From Dermacentor variabilis (Eukaryota > Arthropoda > Arachnida > Ixodida > Ixodidae), in contig NC_134576.1 in NCBI RefSeq assembly GCF_050947875.1, forward strand, positions 55,060,255-55,124,254: a stretch of 64,000 nt of DNA, in the 5' to 3' direction. Position 1 is the first letter of the stretch, and every line of letters begins with the position of its first letter. This document shows positions 53,702 through 64,000 of this stretch, piece after piece. The position numbers and the translations under genes were made by a program. The notes beneath the pieces are model-generated. The model was not told the origin of the DNA. It saw nothing but the letters and a program-made list of their open reading frames with translations, and did not search any database.

Positions 53702-55092
53702 GTTTTTTATTGGGTGCCTTAACATAGTTATCTGAGAGCCACATGAGCAGTGCTGCCATCAGTAATCCGATAAACAAACCATCACAATTATTGTACAAAT
53801 ATTCAAGAGTGCACATTGCTGTAACATGATAGTCATTTTGCTGTATGGATGTGCCATACGCTTGAGGTGTTTTATACTCCAAGGACATCATGAACAGTGT
53901 TGAGCTTGCTGAGAAGTACAAACTATGCAAGCACAGTCGAAGGCTTTCCTCGACAAAAAATATTAGAGCAATAAATTTTTACCCCAAGCACCTCTTTTTT
54001 CTATAGTAACTGGCAGCGGCAAAAAGAAAGATCTAGTTTTTGCTTCAGAGTGGCTGTTTTCTCTTCACTCTTCCACAGTAATCCAGAATGCAAAAAAATA
54101 CAGTATTATGCCATACACAACGTTGCATTCGGTAGAGTGGAGTCATGTTTACTTGCAGTGATTGCACATTTATTGGTACACAAAGTCTGGCCTGATTGTG
54201 TAATCGGAAGGGACTGAAATGCTGCACGCACATGTCAACTTCACTGTTTTAACATTCATCTAATGAAAATTTGCCATGTAATGCATAGTGTCATACTGCA
54301 GGAGGAAGCAACTGCAATCCCATTCTTTTCGCAAGCACTAGGCTGTGACATGCTCAGTGTCTGAGCCAAGTTACATCACCAGTTGTTCAGAAACTTCCCA
54401 GTATGTGGGACTATTTAGCCATTTTGCAATTACAGGAGCTGTGTCTACCAGAGCATCTATGCATAATGTGACCAGATTCCTCGAGCGCCAAAGCGAGACA
54501 GAGGAGGAGGAGGGGAGGGTACATCGGAGATAAAAACAAGATTCTGCATTTATTTCAAGTTGTTATTGTATGAATGGGAACTCTTTTTGAAGCTATTCGG
54601 CAAATTTTCACTTGCGTTGTGGATATTATTCCACGTGCTTCCAATACATCGTATGACAAGCACGACTGCATGAAGCACTTTGACTTCCACCGCTTGTTAG
54701 CCAACACATTGAGCCGTTTATTGTAGCACTGTTATAAGTGGTTGTGCATTATAGGTGGGGTGAATTCTTAACAGCTCAGAAGGATTGCGCTCCCCCCCTT
54801 GTGTCTGCCATGTGACAGCAACGTTGCATGAGAGCTGTGCCTGTTGTGATGAATACTACTCGGAATGCTGCCTGCACATGCCTATTTTTGAAAGGTAGGC
54901 TTTATTCTTAAAGATAGCTTAGTTCTTATTAAAGAGATATTAAAGACAGCATGAAGTGCAACAAAAAGAAAGTCTTGTTAAAGCCTGCTTAGAAACTTAG
55001 TGCTGCATTCACCCTGGACTGGAGACAATTTTTATCAGTTGCACAATGAAAGAATACCATGGACATATTCACTTGGTTGCCACAAATATGTT
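53702..55092. other. No gene recognised
   Basis: No domain-bearing frame or RNA gene. A purine-rich gaggaggaggaggggaggg-like run near 54501-54518 is the only notable composition feature. Confidence 0.55.
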
Positions 55093-55321
55093 AAAGTTTA
55101 AATTCTGAGGTTTTAGGTGCCAGAACCCCAATTTGATTATGAGGCCTGGTATAATTTATAATGGGGGGGGTGATCCGGATTATGTCTGACCACCTGAGAT
55201 TTTTAACATGCACCCATAGCACGGCGCATAAGCGGAAAGCGGGCGCCCGCAGCCAGGATTCGACCCCGCGCCCTCAGGCTTAGCAGCGCAACACTATAGC
55301 GACTATGCCACCGTAGCGAGT
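55093..55321 (-). mobile_element. tRNA-derived SINE (Ruka-like)
   Basis: A minus-strand copy: aggttttaggtgccagaacc (tail side), gaccacctgagatttttaac and the tRNA-like head with B box (ggattcgaccccgcgccc) and cttagcagcgcaac. Flanking direct repeats cacaaatatgtt (55081-55092) and cacaagtatgtt (55322-55333) differ at one position. A G8 run at 55163 is a local expansion. Confidence 0.78.
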
Positions 55322-55333
55322 CACAAGTATGTT

Positions 55334-58300
55334 GACCTAAAAAGAAGATGCATCCTGAGTTTTATGATATTTGCCAGTGTACAGAACGCACTTTGTTGAA
55401 TACTGACAAAAATTTTCATATAGTAATGCAACCAAGATAAAAACAGCATTTATTAAAAGCTGGACATTGAATTATTAAAATTCTTTTGAAGTCTTTAATT
55501 TCATTACGGTAAAAAATATGCGGCAGATCAGATGACACGAAAGTAGATCTCAGCTGCTCTGCCAATGCTACAGCGGAAAATACTGCACATGGAAGGCATG
55601 GTTGCATCTATTATTGGCAAATCCCATGTTCTGTCATGTTTGTAGCAGCAGAAGGGTGAAGTTGTGAACTTGCAAGGCAGCATTTGGCATTGTTGTGAGA
55701 TGAAGGAGTGGGGCACTGCAGGGCTTGATGTGAAGTGTTGGAGTACTCGTACTCGGTAGCATTTATTGAAGGGCATGGCAGCAAAACTAAGGGTGGATGT
55801 GGAGTGATCGGTCATGTTGACTGACCCATGGAGAGGAGGTGCAGCCTTGAGGAGAGTGCTTGAGGTGTCAAGCAATCAAGGCAAAGCAGTCGGCACAGTG
55901 CCACCAGTGGCAAGGCCTGTGGCATTGGCCACTATAGGGAGCACCTATAGTTGGCACCTTGTGTTTAAAAGAACAGCAGAAAGCTTCAGAAAGTGGTTAA
56001 ATAGATAGAGCCTTTTAGTTCCGAAGGGCAGACTGGTAGCCAGCACGAAATCCCAATCAAGTGAACATGATATTCAGCAAGGCCACTGGAGTGTTGTATA
56101 GCAGCAGCAGCAGGTTAAATGCATCAAACTTGCAGGATGGTTGCCTGCAGGGTGTCTAAAGGCCAATGTTAAAGCAGCACAGAGGAGATGCAAATGTTTG
56201 CTGGCAGCATCTCCCATAGCACATAGTGTTTTAAGGGCTGCGTCATAATGCTATTGAAGTAAACTACTGACAAAAAAATTGTGGACACCAGATAATTAGT
56301 TAAAAAACTAAATCTTTCCTGATCTTTGACATCGAACCTAAAACTGCAGTTGAAAATTGGCATTACAAACGTTGCACTGGATCCATAAATTTAATGTTAC
56401 AAGTCGGAGTAGTTAAGGAATTCCTTTATCCACAGAACACCTTGTCTTCCTAATTTTGATCGCAGATGTATGTTACAATTTCCAAGCTGTTCCAACAAGG
56501 TGTCAACACTGTAGGACAAAGCATGCAAGATGAGGGCTGATATATGGTCCAGCAAGCCCTTCAAAAACCTGACTGCTGGGAGAGTGCCTGCTGAGTACTT
56601 GTAGCAGGCAAAGTTGTTTCAAGTCCTTTCAGTATGTGTTGCACAGGGTCATGGTCCTCCAGCAAACCTCGGCATTGCAAGTCGTATAACTCTGCAGAAG
56701 TTGGCTTCAGAGAAAGGCCATTATGTGCAGGAGCAAAGAGCCATTCAAGCGAGCCGTGTGACAACACGAGTGTCCCAGCTTTATGTTGCCTTTCCTCTTG
56801 GCTAGAGCTGTGTTCCTAGCTCAGAGAATGCTTTTCACGTTCTACAGAAGGATATTTGTCTGCAGTGTTGAAGATTAACACTGAATACTTGACCTTTGCA
56901 GATAATTTTATTTGTGCTTGCTTTAGTAATATAGACCGATGACAATCGCATTACACCAAGCATTTTGTGCTACAAACATTACTGATGCCGCGCTTCTGCC
57001 TTGTTGCTGTGGATAGTAGATGGAAGAAACAAGTGCAGTAGCTGTTGTGGCAAGATTGATCAGCTGAGGAAAGTGTCTACAAAATGGCAAGATTAGCAGC
57101 ACCCAGCTGGGCACCGAATCGCAAGTGGCAATTTGTACAGACGGACATGCCAGCTATTAGAAGATTACTTGTACCATTAAATATGTTGGAGGTTGGCCTC
57201 AACACCTTTAGCATTTAGTCATCTCTTCCAGGTTCAGGAACGAATAAATGGCAGATGAAAAGGTGTTCAAATGCAAAACGGCAAGATTACTTGATGAAGG
57301 TTTGCTTCAAATATAGCACCTACATCGACCAGAAGCAGCAATAAGAATGTTGACAAAGTTTCAGCGAATCATAAGAGCAAGGGCAGTAAATTCATGCAAA
57401 AACAACGCGATTCCACTAGAATCATGATCAGCAATGCAACCTCGACTGCAAACATTCTTTTCTCTCCTTTTTTTCTCCTATGCCACATACGTTGCTGATT
57501 GAAACTGAGTTACACCGTTATTCATTTTTTTGCAATGTATTTGCCAATAGCCGAGGTCAAATTATTATGAATCAATATGAATTTGCACAACTAGCCCGAA
57601 TGTTCCTGCGGACCTTTTTACAGCATTCTGGAGCCACCAAATTATACGAAAGTTGGCACAGTTTTCAACACTTCATACTTTATTTGCAATTGAACTTTAA
57701 GGTACAGGTCCTGCGAAAGGGCAAGGGCATGCAAACGAGAATGTGCCCACCGATAAAACGATCTGCACTCAAGATATGGAACAATGTAGAAGGAAATGAT
57801 AGCTTAAGGGGGCTGGAAATCTGGACATTTGTTCATAAGTTAACGATGTGCACTACACACTCTTAAAGACGTTTGCATTAAGGCTTATCTGGTCCCACAA
57901 AGATAATCATCATCAGCGTTTCGTGCGTTTCATTTCTTAAGAACTATAAATTCGCTACTTTCCTATCAAGAAGTCATGTTGAAAACGTGCGCATATATCC
58001 GTGCCAGGCAAGCAGCGTAGAAGAAAGTAAAGGCGCGCAAGATCCCGATTGTTGTTATGGGACAAGATAAAACCTCATAGGCTGCAAGCTGTCACGAGAG
58101 TTCATGCGCGGTGAGGGCATTGACAAAGGGATCCGTACATGTGGCATCCGAGGGAAGCGCGCAGCACCCGGGCATAGTTGAGGCGAGGGCGCGTAACACC
58201 CACTTACGCGTTTCAATTGCGAGCATGATGTTGCTTTGCGGTATGCGAAATGACCTGAGCTAGTTTTACGATACATTCACAGGGTGCAGATTTCCGGCTG

Positions 58301-58733
58301 AGAATCACAAGCGATGCTTCCGCCCTAAAGTCATCCATAAATACTGGTAGCCCGTCGTTATTTGAAACGTTTCACTCACCACCTTGCGATTATACCATTT
58401 TCATATGCACTCACTGTGACAGAGAAAACATGATTTATTACCGCAGAGCACGGCAGAGCAGCGAATGCAGCAGGTCGCAACTTCAGTGCAGCGCACGTTT
58501 CAAGTTGTGCAGAGAGCGTTGTCTAGGGACGAATGGATCTAGGGGCGTTTCCTGCGTTCGTACCTAGGTAAATGACATTCTTAGGGAACAAAAGCGCCCA
58601 GAGGCGCGGCGCCGCCGTGGTTCGCGTTCCCCCGAGCGGCGGCACCATAGTCGAGGGCCCTGCTGCCCTGGAAAAATGAATTAAGCGTGCGAATTGTGCG
58701 GGTGTAAATGCGCCGCCGAGATTGCTTGAGCAC
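55334..58733. other. No gene recognised (3.4 kb)
   Basis: A plus-strand frame of 128 codons at 57480-57866 and smaller ones carry no recognisable motif and lack coding-like composition. No RNA gene seen. Confidence 0.5.
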
Positions 58734-58857
58734 GCCGGTCTACTGCAGCGCCATCTGTCACTGCAGCCTGGAGTCATCGCTGGCAAAAGGAAAAATAAAG
58801 GTGCAACACAGGGCCCCCGGTATCAGCAGTTATGGTTGTCGTGGAGGTCACGCGTGC

Positions 58858-58916
58858 GTCCGTGTATGTGTGGGTGTGAGTGTGAGTGCGTGTGTGCGTG
58901 CGTGCGTGTGTGTTTC
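58858..58916. repeat. GT-rich microsatellite
   Basis: Imperfect (GT)n/(GTGC)n tract at the position where copy 1 carries the hairpin insert and the GTTT tract. Confidence 0.9.
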
Positions 58917-59788
58917 TTTTCTTCAGTGAAACCTGGCGATAGCCTTTATGGCTGATGCAACTTGAAAGGAATCCCGTGCAACCTACCAGGCACAGTGCAG
59001 GTGTCCTTCCGGGCTTCTTATCGCCGTGTGTTTCGAAATACTAAAAGTATATGCGTGCTTACCGAACGGAACGAGTAGACAAGTGTAGACTAGAGTAGAC
59101 AACTGAAACGCTGAGCATACGATCAGGAACACTACAAGATCTGTGCTTGGAAACGTGCAACCTTAGTCGGCGTTATTGAAGTATCCCATCGGTTCGTAGT
59201 ATTTATTTTTTGTGAGTTATATTAACTTCAATTGGTTTCAGACCGTTTTAATTTATAAAGGCGTGGTTTCGCACAGCATGTATAATTTCCCGCTTTAGGC
59301 ACGCCGGTCGATCGCAGCGCCGTACTGATGGCGTCATCGCATAAGCGTCCCCGGTTCTCCCATTGTTCTGTTGCATGCACGATACACCCGCCTATTCCAA
59401 TACACCATACCTCCACTAGAGGCCGTGGACCCATGGCGCCGTAGTTGTCGCTGGCCCACGGGATTCCGGGATTCCCGCTATATAAACAAAGCCACTTGAC
59501 TAGCGAGACACCTAAGTTATCATTTTAGCCACAGGATGGCGCCACAAACCAAACGGGCAGTCAGGCATGGTACGTAGATTGTTGTTTCAAATTGGAAACG
59601 TTATAAGTAAAATCTATTGCGATTTAAAATAAAAGTTATGTTGCGTTCCTATTATTCATATAGGGAACCGTATTTTTTTATTGTCAAAGTTGGCCAGTTA
59701 TTTGAGAAATGCAGTTCTCTCTCGCACTTCGCTGGCTCCATGTTGTACGTTTGTTTGAAGTGGGTTACATCGAGACGTCATCTATGGC

Positions 59789-59972
59789 ATCGCTTCTCGG
59801 CCTATCGGCTAAGATCAAATGTAGTATCTGTTCTTATCAGCTTAATATCTGATACGGCCCTATTATGGGTCTTACGATATTAATCCTATTTTTGTAAGGC
59901 GGCGCTAGGACGGGGCTTGCCCCTCCAGCGCCACGGGTTGTCCTGGTATTGCACTGCAGCCAGGTACAGCCC
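59789..59972 (+). ncRNA. U2: U2 snRNA, uninterrupted copy
   Basis: A 184-nt U2 snRNA, close to the usual metazoan length. Landmarks: ATCGCTTCTCGGCC 5' stem-loop, GTAGTA branch-point recognition (nt 33-38 region), CTGTTCTTATCAGCTTAATA, stem IIb GGCCC...GGGTC, Sm-type ATTTTTG, stem-loop III with perfectly pairing GGCGCT...AGCGCC, and stem-loop IV CCTGG...CCAGG. It differs from canonical U2 by A instead of G at nt 31 (ATCAAATGTAGTA), next to the branch-point-recognition bases, so it may be a variant or early pseudogene. A 3' box follows at 59987. The flanks match the U2 locus at 8332-13863, giving the empty site for the LINE. Confidence 0.93.
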
Positions 59973-59986
59973 ACACTATAATATCT

Positions 59987-59995
59987 AAAATAAGA
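59987..59995 (+). promoter_or_regulatory. snRNA 3' box
   Basis: AAAATAAGA fits the AAARNNAGA core of the Pol II snRNA 3' box, 15 nt after the inferred U2 end, and mirrors AAAATCAGA in copy 1. Confidence 0.55.
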
Positions 59996-60067
59996 ACCAC
60001 TGCTTGCTGTGCACTTTTAGCGTGCATGTTTCGCATCCCGCCTAGGGCGTGGTTGTGCGTCCAAGAT

Positions 60068-62103
60068 TAGAGTCGTTGGAAAAATTTTCAGAGTACCGCA
60101 TTCGTTTTCCCCGCGCCGCCGGCGCGTTCATTGGCCCAACCGTACCATGTGACTTTGGGGGGCTATATACCTTCCAAGCGCCGGGCGGGCCGGCTGAGTT
60201 AAGCGCAGGTTCCCTACGTTTTCTTTTTTGTGTGTGCGTGTGTGTTCCGATTGTCGCGCTCGCGTTTGACTGCAAGGAAATCGTGCCTGGCTGCTGCGCC
60301 TTCGGATGCAGCAACCGAACCGAGTCTGGAAATTCTTTTTACCCGATTCCGACCGGGAAAACTGACCGAGAGCGTCGTTCTGCGTGGTTACACATAATCG
60401 GCCGGGGGAATTTCAAGCCTACAAAAAAACAACCACGTGTGCGAGGTATAAGTACACCTTGCTTGTGCTTTTCGGCACTGTCTTAGAAGAAATTTAAGCG
60501 AAGCGCACGCGGTGTTAGTGATGCTACGAAAATAGGAGTTCATTGCAGGGATCGTTCGCGTCTTGCACGCTTGATGCGGGTACACGTGCACGCGTTTGTT
60601 GCTCAACACACGCGCTTATTCCGCGCTCGTGGCACGCGAAGGCACACTTGTCGCGCGAGAAATCCGCGTCCGCACGTGCACCAGGTACTCGCGTGATTTC
60701 TCCGCGCACGTGAGCGCGCTCTCGCCTACAGTCACTCGACCCATATGGCACTTGTTTTTCGCAGATCGTGACGATCGCAGTCAATAAAAACATCGTCAAT
60801 GCGAGGCCCATGATACTTCCTTTTTTTCCACTTATCCTTTGCTCATATATACGTACGCATTTCGAGCTTGAAACCAATGGCCAGGTGATATTCACAACAC
60901 TTGCTTCAAATTTTGAGCTTGTAAGCCGAGCACATGCAATGAACTGGAGTCAGCATGCATATTATGTTTTATGTTGAAATGCTACTGTGCATACCCAAAT
61001 AATGTTGTGCTTGATGCATAACAAGAAATACAAAACAAGAGAACACACAGTAGCTTTAGTTTCACTCTGTCACTATGCTTGTTACACAAACCTCTCTAAA
61101 AGCACAAGAATTTTATACATCGCCTATGTAATTTAGAATAAAAAAGTACTGTGTCACCAGCGGGCGTTCCTGCTTTTTTTTTTTTTTTACACAGGCAACA
61201 AATCTTCGCAGTCTAAGAAAACAGTCATAAATTAATGGAGAAGAGTAGCCGCTCATGAACGGACTAGACAGCCGCGTTCATAAATCGCAATGTAGCCAAC
61301 CCTCGCTCATTATCAGTGTACAGAAGTACATATACGTTGCTGTAATCACGCAAATGTCTCATATTGGCCTTCCACAAGATTTAGTGCGCAAAATGGTCAT
61401 CGAAGTTGGTTTTTACGCCTGCTGTGCACATATTGTCTTACCATCACGGCCAAACACCGGTGCGCACACGGCAGTCGCAGCGTGTCGGGCGCATACGGCG
61501 GACGAAGTCGCCCGGCAGAGTCGAGAACGCGCAGTAGCCGATTACAAACTAAATTAAATGTATCCGATTTATCTTGTGAAATTATACAATGAACGTACGT
61601 GCCTGTGACACTGTCAGGTGTTAGTTTCGTCCTGCTTGGAAACATTCAATAGAAGGCGACGGCGGTCCACGATGTTCACGCCTAAAAGCACAAGCTTGCC
61701 TCATTGCGGCTCGAAGTGACGAAATGTTTCCTCCGTAGATCGCTCCGAGGAAGGGGAAAAAAAATACGCGTGCATAAGCTCCCCATAGCAGCGCTAAGAT
61801 GCTGCCCACAATCGTAGCACAGTTCCAGCAGTAAACACGATCGGCATGCAAAACAACCACTGGCTGCATTACTTCGCACAAAATAACTGTTTATTTTCGT
61901 TCTTAGCAACCATTATCTCCGGGCACAAAGTATTTGTACTTCAGTAAACACTCAACCCGTTGTGTCACCGAATGTCAAGCTCTTCCAACGCGGCGGCCTT
62001 CCCGCGACGCAGTCGGCTTGGAAGGTATATGGCGGTTTCCGCTCAGTGTTGCCAGCCAAATCCCGACCTTTGCGGTACTCCGAAATTTTTTCCAGTGACT
62101 GTA
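60068..62103 (+). mobile_element. P-like DNA transposon, internally reduced
   Basis: A 2036-bp insert whose ends are inverted repeats over 33 nt (TAGAGTCGTTGGAAAAA... versus TACAGTCACTGGAAAAA..., both continuing to GAGTACCGCA; 28 of 33 positions equal). It is flanked by 8-bp repeats tccaagat (60060-60067) and accaagat (62104-62111). Copy 1 at ~13943-13950 has a single accaagat, the empty site. An 8-bp duplication and a THAP exon fit the P superfamily. No transposase core is visible, so it is a deletion derivative or carries only the first exon. Confidence 0.78.
60280..60445 (+). pseudogene. THAP-domain exon inside the P-like transposon
   Basis: A C2CH THAP zinc finger segment: VPGCCAFGCSNRTESGNSFY, then RRSAWLHIIGRGNFKPTKK, ending at a strong donor (GCGAG|GTATAAGT, 60445/60446). 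The codon where an initiator ATG is expected reads ATC (60280). Near the end the usual RVCE-type sequence reads RVRG, consistent with a 2-nt loss. THAP domains bind the transposon ends in P transposases. This copy looks inactivated. Confidence 0.6.
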
Positions 62104-62508
62104 ACCAAGATGCTCTCGCGTAGCTGCCGCCCCCTCCCCCGTTGAGTTAGAGGAAAGACGGCGCACATCGAGCCACTGTGCTTCTTGGTAACCCGCCCGT
62201 ATTTTACCTCGCATTCGGTGCATACCGGCGGGAGGTTCGTGCATTTAGTCCTAGTACATCTTCTCGTGTTTCTCACTTGTGTGCCCACACTAACGAGGGA
62301 CGACTGGTCACAACAAAAAGTCGCACCTTCGCCTGAAAGGCGAAACATTGTGATAGCAAAGTATGATTTACCTAGGTGAAGCAAGTTTCGTAGTTTTATC
62401 CGCCGTATAAATTGCAGTGAACATTCGCTCACTACTGTTAGAATTAAGTTTGTGATGAGGTGCTTTCGCAAACAACCGCATGTAATTTAGCCTTCTCCGC
62501 CCCTGGCC

Positions 62509-64000
62509 CATTTCATTCATTGCCTCGTACAGGTACAAGAGGGCGTCCTGGGTCGATAGGTGAGGGCGAAAGCCGAATTGAGTGTTAGGTAGGAGATTGT
62601 TCTCCTCTAAGTATCTACTGAGTCTCGTGTTGATGACTCTCTCTATGAGCTTGCCCAAACACGAGGTCAGCGATATCGGTCTTGAGACACCACCCAAGTC
62701 ACAGACAAGGGTCATCCTGGCACTTGATTTGAAAGGAGCGTTTGACAACGTTCTGCATAAAAATATTCTTCAAAGCCTCGCCGACACCAACTGTGGCGCC
62801 AGAACCTACAACTATGTCAAAAACTTCTTATCAGCAAGGCAAGCCACTATAAACTTCGGTGGAATAAAATCAGATCCCATCACTCTAGGCCCTAGAGGAA
62901 CTCCGCAAGGAGCGGTACTGTCACCCCTTTTGTTCAATTTGGCTATGAAAGATCTACCAGGCCTTCTCTCCGAAATCCCGGGTATCAAACACACATTGTA
63001 TGCGGATGATATCACTGTCTGGTGCAACTCGGGGAGTGACGCCGAGACCGAGGAGCGTCTTCAAGCAGCAGCGGACACGGTGGACCAGTACGCCAGGGAA
63101 AGAGGCCTCCAGTGTGCGCCGGAAAAGTCCGAGTTGCTCATCCTGAAGAACCCGAGGACACCCCTGGCACAGAACATCACGGTGTTTATAGACAACCACT
63201 CAGTACCGAAACCCACGGAGATCAAGATCCTAGGGCTGTATATCCCGCAGGGGCGACAGAATACCAGCACTATGAAGAAGCTTACAACATCCACCGAGCA
63301 AATCCTCCGGATGATGCATCGTATCAGAAATACGCACCATGGCATGAAGGAAAGGGACGCCATCCGCTTGGTGCAGGCTTTCGTGATTTCTCGGATAATG
63401 TACGGGACGGCATTCCTTAACCTCTCCAAGTCGGAAATTGAAAAGTTGGAGGCACTGATCCGGAAGGCCTACAAGACGGCACTGGGGCTACCAAACTCCA
63501 CGCCAACGGCAAAGCTCATGGCTCTAGGAGTACATAATACCCTCAAAGAGATGTGGGAAGCACAATACCTCTCACAACTCAATAGGCTCGCACTCACAAA
63601 ACCAGGTAGAGATCTCCTCGAAAAGATCCATATTAATCTGCCCTATACGATAGACCAAAGGGAAGAGGTACCACGTGATGTGAGGAGACGCATCAACGTG
63701 TACCCCATTCCGCGGAACATGCATCCCGCATATAACATCGAAAGGAGAAAAGCAAGAGGGGAAGCCCTGCAGAAGAAATGGGACGAGCAACCTAACACCT
63801 TCTATGTGGACGCCGCAGGGCCAAAGAATGGAGTGATGACTGTTGTGGTCTCAACGCCTTCAGGATTGATGGTGAATTGCGCCTCGATGAAAACATCCAA
63901 CCCCACTCACGCAGAGGAAGCAGCTATTGCATTAGCTATAGCATCTAACCCCAACGCCGATGTGCTCACTGACTCCCAGAACGCCTGTCGCAACTTCAAT
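62509..64000 (+). mobile_element. I-type LINE with 5' inversion, continues off the right edge
   Basis: 62510-62688 is the RT N-terminal part in reverse orientation (minus strand: RPISLTSCLGKLIERVIN, then FGFRPHLSTQDALLYLYEA). 62684-64000 continues the same protein in forward orientation from ETPPKSQTRVILALDLKGAF. Joined conceptually, the inverted piece ends where the forward piece begins, the signature of twin priming. It inserted in the duplicated U2 flank, at copy-1 position ~15142. The 3' end lies outside the window. Confidence 0.85.
62684..64000 (+). CDS. LINE ORF2 fragment (RT-RNase H), open to the window edge
   Basis: About 439 codons without a stop. RT boxes: VILALDLKGAFDNV, RGTPQGAVLSPLLFNLAM and the catalytic YADD in HTLYADDITVW (~62998-63009). 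The post-RT region includes IKILGLYIPQG and SEIEKLEALIRKAYK. An RNase H domain begins with NTFYVDAAGPKNG, THAEEAAIALAIAS and VLTDSQNACRN, cut by the right edge. RNase H after the RT fits the I group. The frame lacks its own endonuclease and the N-terminal RT motifs, which lie inverted just upstream, so no full enzyme can be made from this copy. Codon integrity suggests a recent insertion. Confidence 0.88.

Larger units (their letters stand above)
58734..62508 (+). repeat. Segmental duplication, copy 2 (intact U2 locus)
   Basis: The counterpart of 6971-15142. It keeps an uninterrupted U2 and its flanks and lacks the LINE, the 57-bp hairpin insert and the ~780 bp corresponding to 14298-15080. 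It carries a P-like transposon at 60068-62103 not present in copy 1. Homology ends at ~62508, where a LINE begins. Confidence 0.88.

Noticed and set aside
57480..57866. 128-codon plus-strand frame
   Set aside because: No recognisable motif, no neighbouring gene signal, and length expected by chance in this much DNA.

Overview
The window looks like intergenic DNA from an ixodid (hard) tick, almost certainly metastriate. This is an inference from five copies of a tRNA-derived SINE resembling the tick 'Ruka' type, several tick-style I-clade LINEs, an intronless neprilysin-like gene, and dense non-LTR, P-like and mariner debris. Apart from transposon ORFs, only one convincing host protein gene (a catalytically dead M13/neprilysin-like membrane protein, 37626-39494) and two U2 snRNA loci are visible. 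Long stretches hold nothing recognisable.

The centrepiece is a pair of paralogous U2 snRNA loci in the same orientation, inside a segmental duplication (6971-15142 and 58734-62508). The right-hand U2 (59789-59972) is uninterrupted. The left-hand U2 is split after nucleotide 39, just 3' of the GTAGTA branch-point-recognition sequence, by a ~5.35 kb two-ORF LINE (8371-13716). ORF1 carries three CCHC knuckles. ORF2 carries an APE-type endonuclease, a reverse transcriptase and a terminal CCHC. This is the architecture of the Tx1/L1 group, which includes the known U2-targeting Keno elements. The paralogue supplies the empty site, so the junctions can be read directly. A second, 5'-truncated copy with the same 3' terminus ends in register with a decayed U2-like sequence at ~28.24 kb, which supports sequence-specific targeting. 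In the 3' flank of the right-hand U2 a P-like DNA transposon (60068-62103) with 33-nt inverted repeats, an 8-bp target duplication and a THAP exon remnant is inserted; the left-hand copy is its empty site.

Layout: 1-2.6 kb, 3' end of a Ty3/gypsy element with its LTR. 2.6-7 kb, LINE tails, a SINE and a frameshifted minus-strand LINE. 7-15 kb, U2 locus 1 with the LINE. 15-24 kb, mostly unassigned, with a THAP exon relic, a MITE candidate and an RT fragment. 24.4-25.6 kb, a dead mariner with intact TIRs. 26-31 kb, SINEs, a LINE 3' half and the truncated U2-type LINE. 31-37 kb, mostly blank with one SINE. 37.6-39.5 kb, the M13-like gene. 40-41 kb, a LINE 3' end. 42.2-48.1 kb, an apparently intact I-type LINE (two ORFs, with RNase H) embedded in an (ACTC)n tract. 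48.4-49.3 kb, a LINE endonuclease relic split by a Penelope-like fragment with hammerhead-like hairpins. 49.3-58.7 kb, mostly blank. 58.7-62.5 kb, U2 locus 2. 62.5-64 kb, a LINE with a classical 5' inversion running off the right edge.

All calls come from reading motifs and alignments by eye. Family assignments below superfamily level are tentative.
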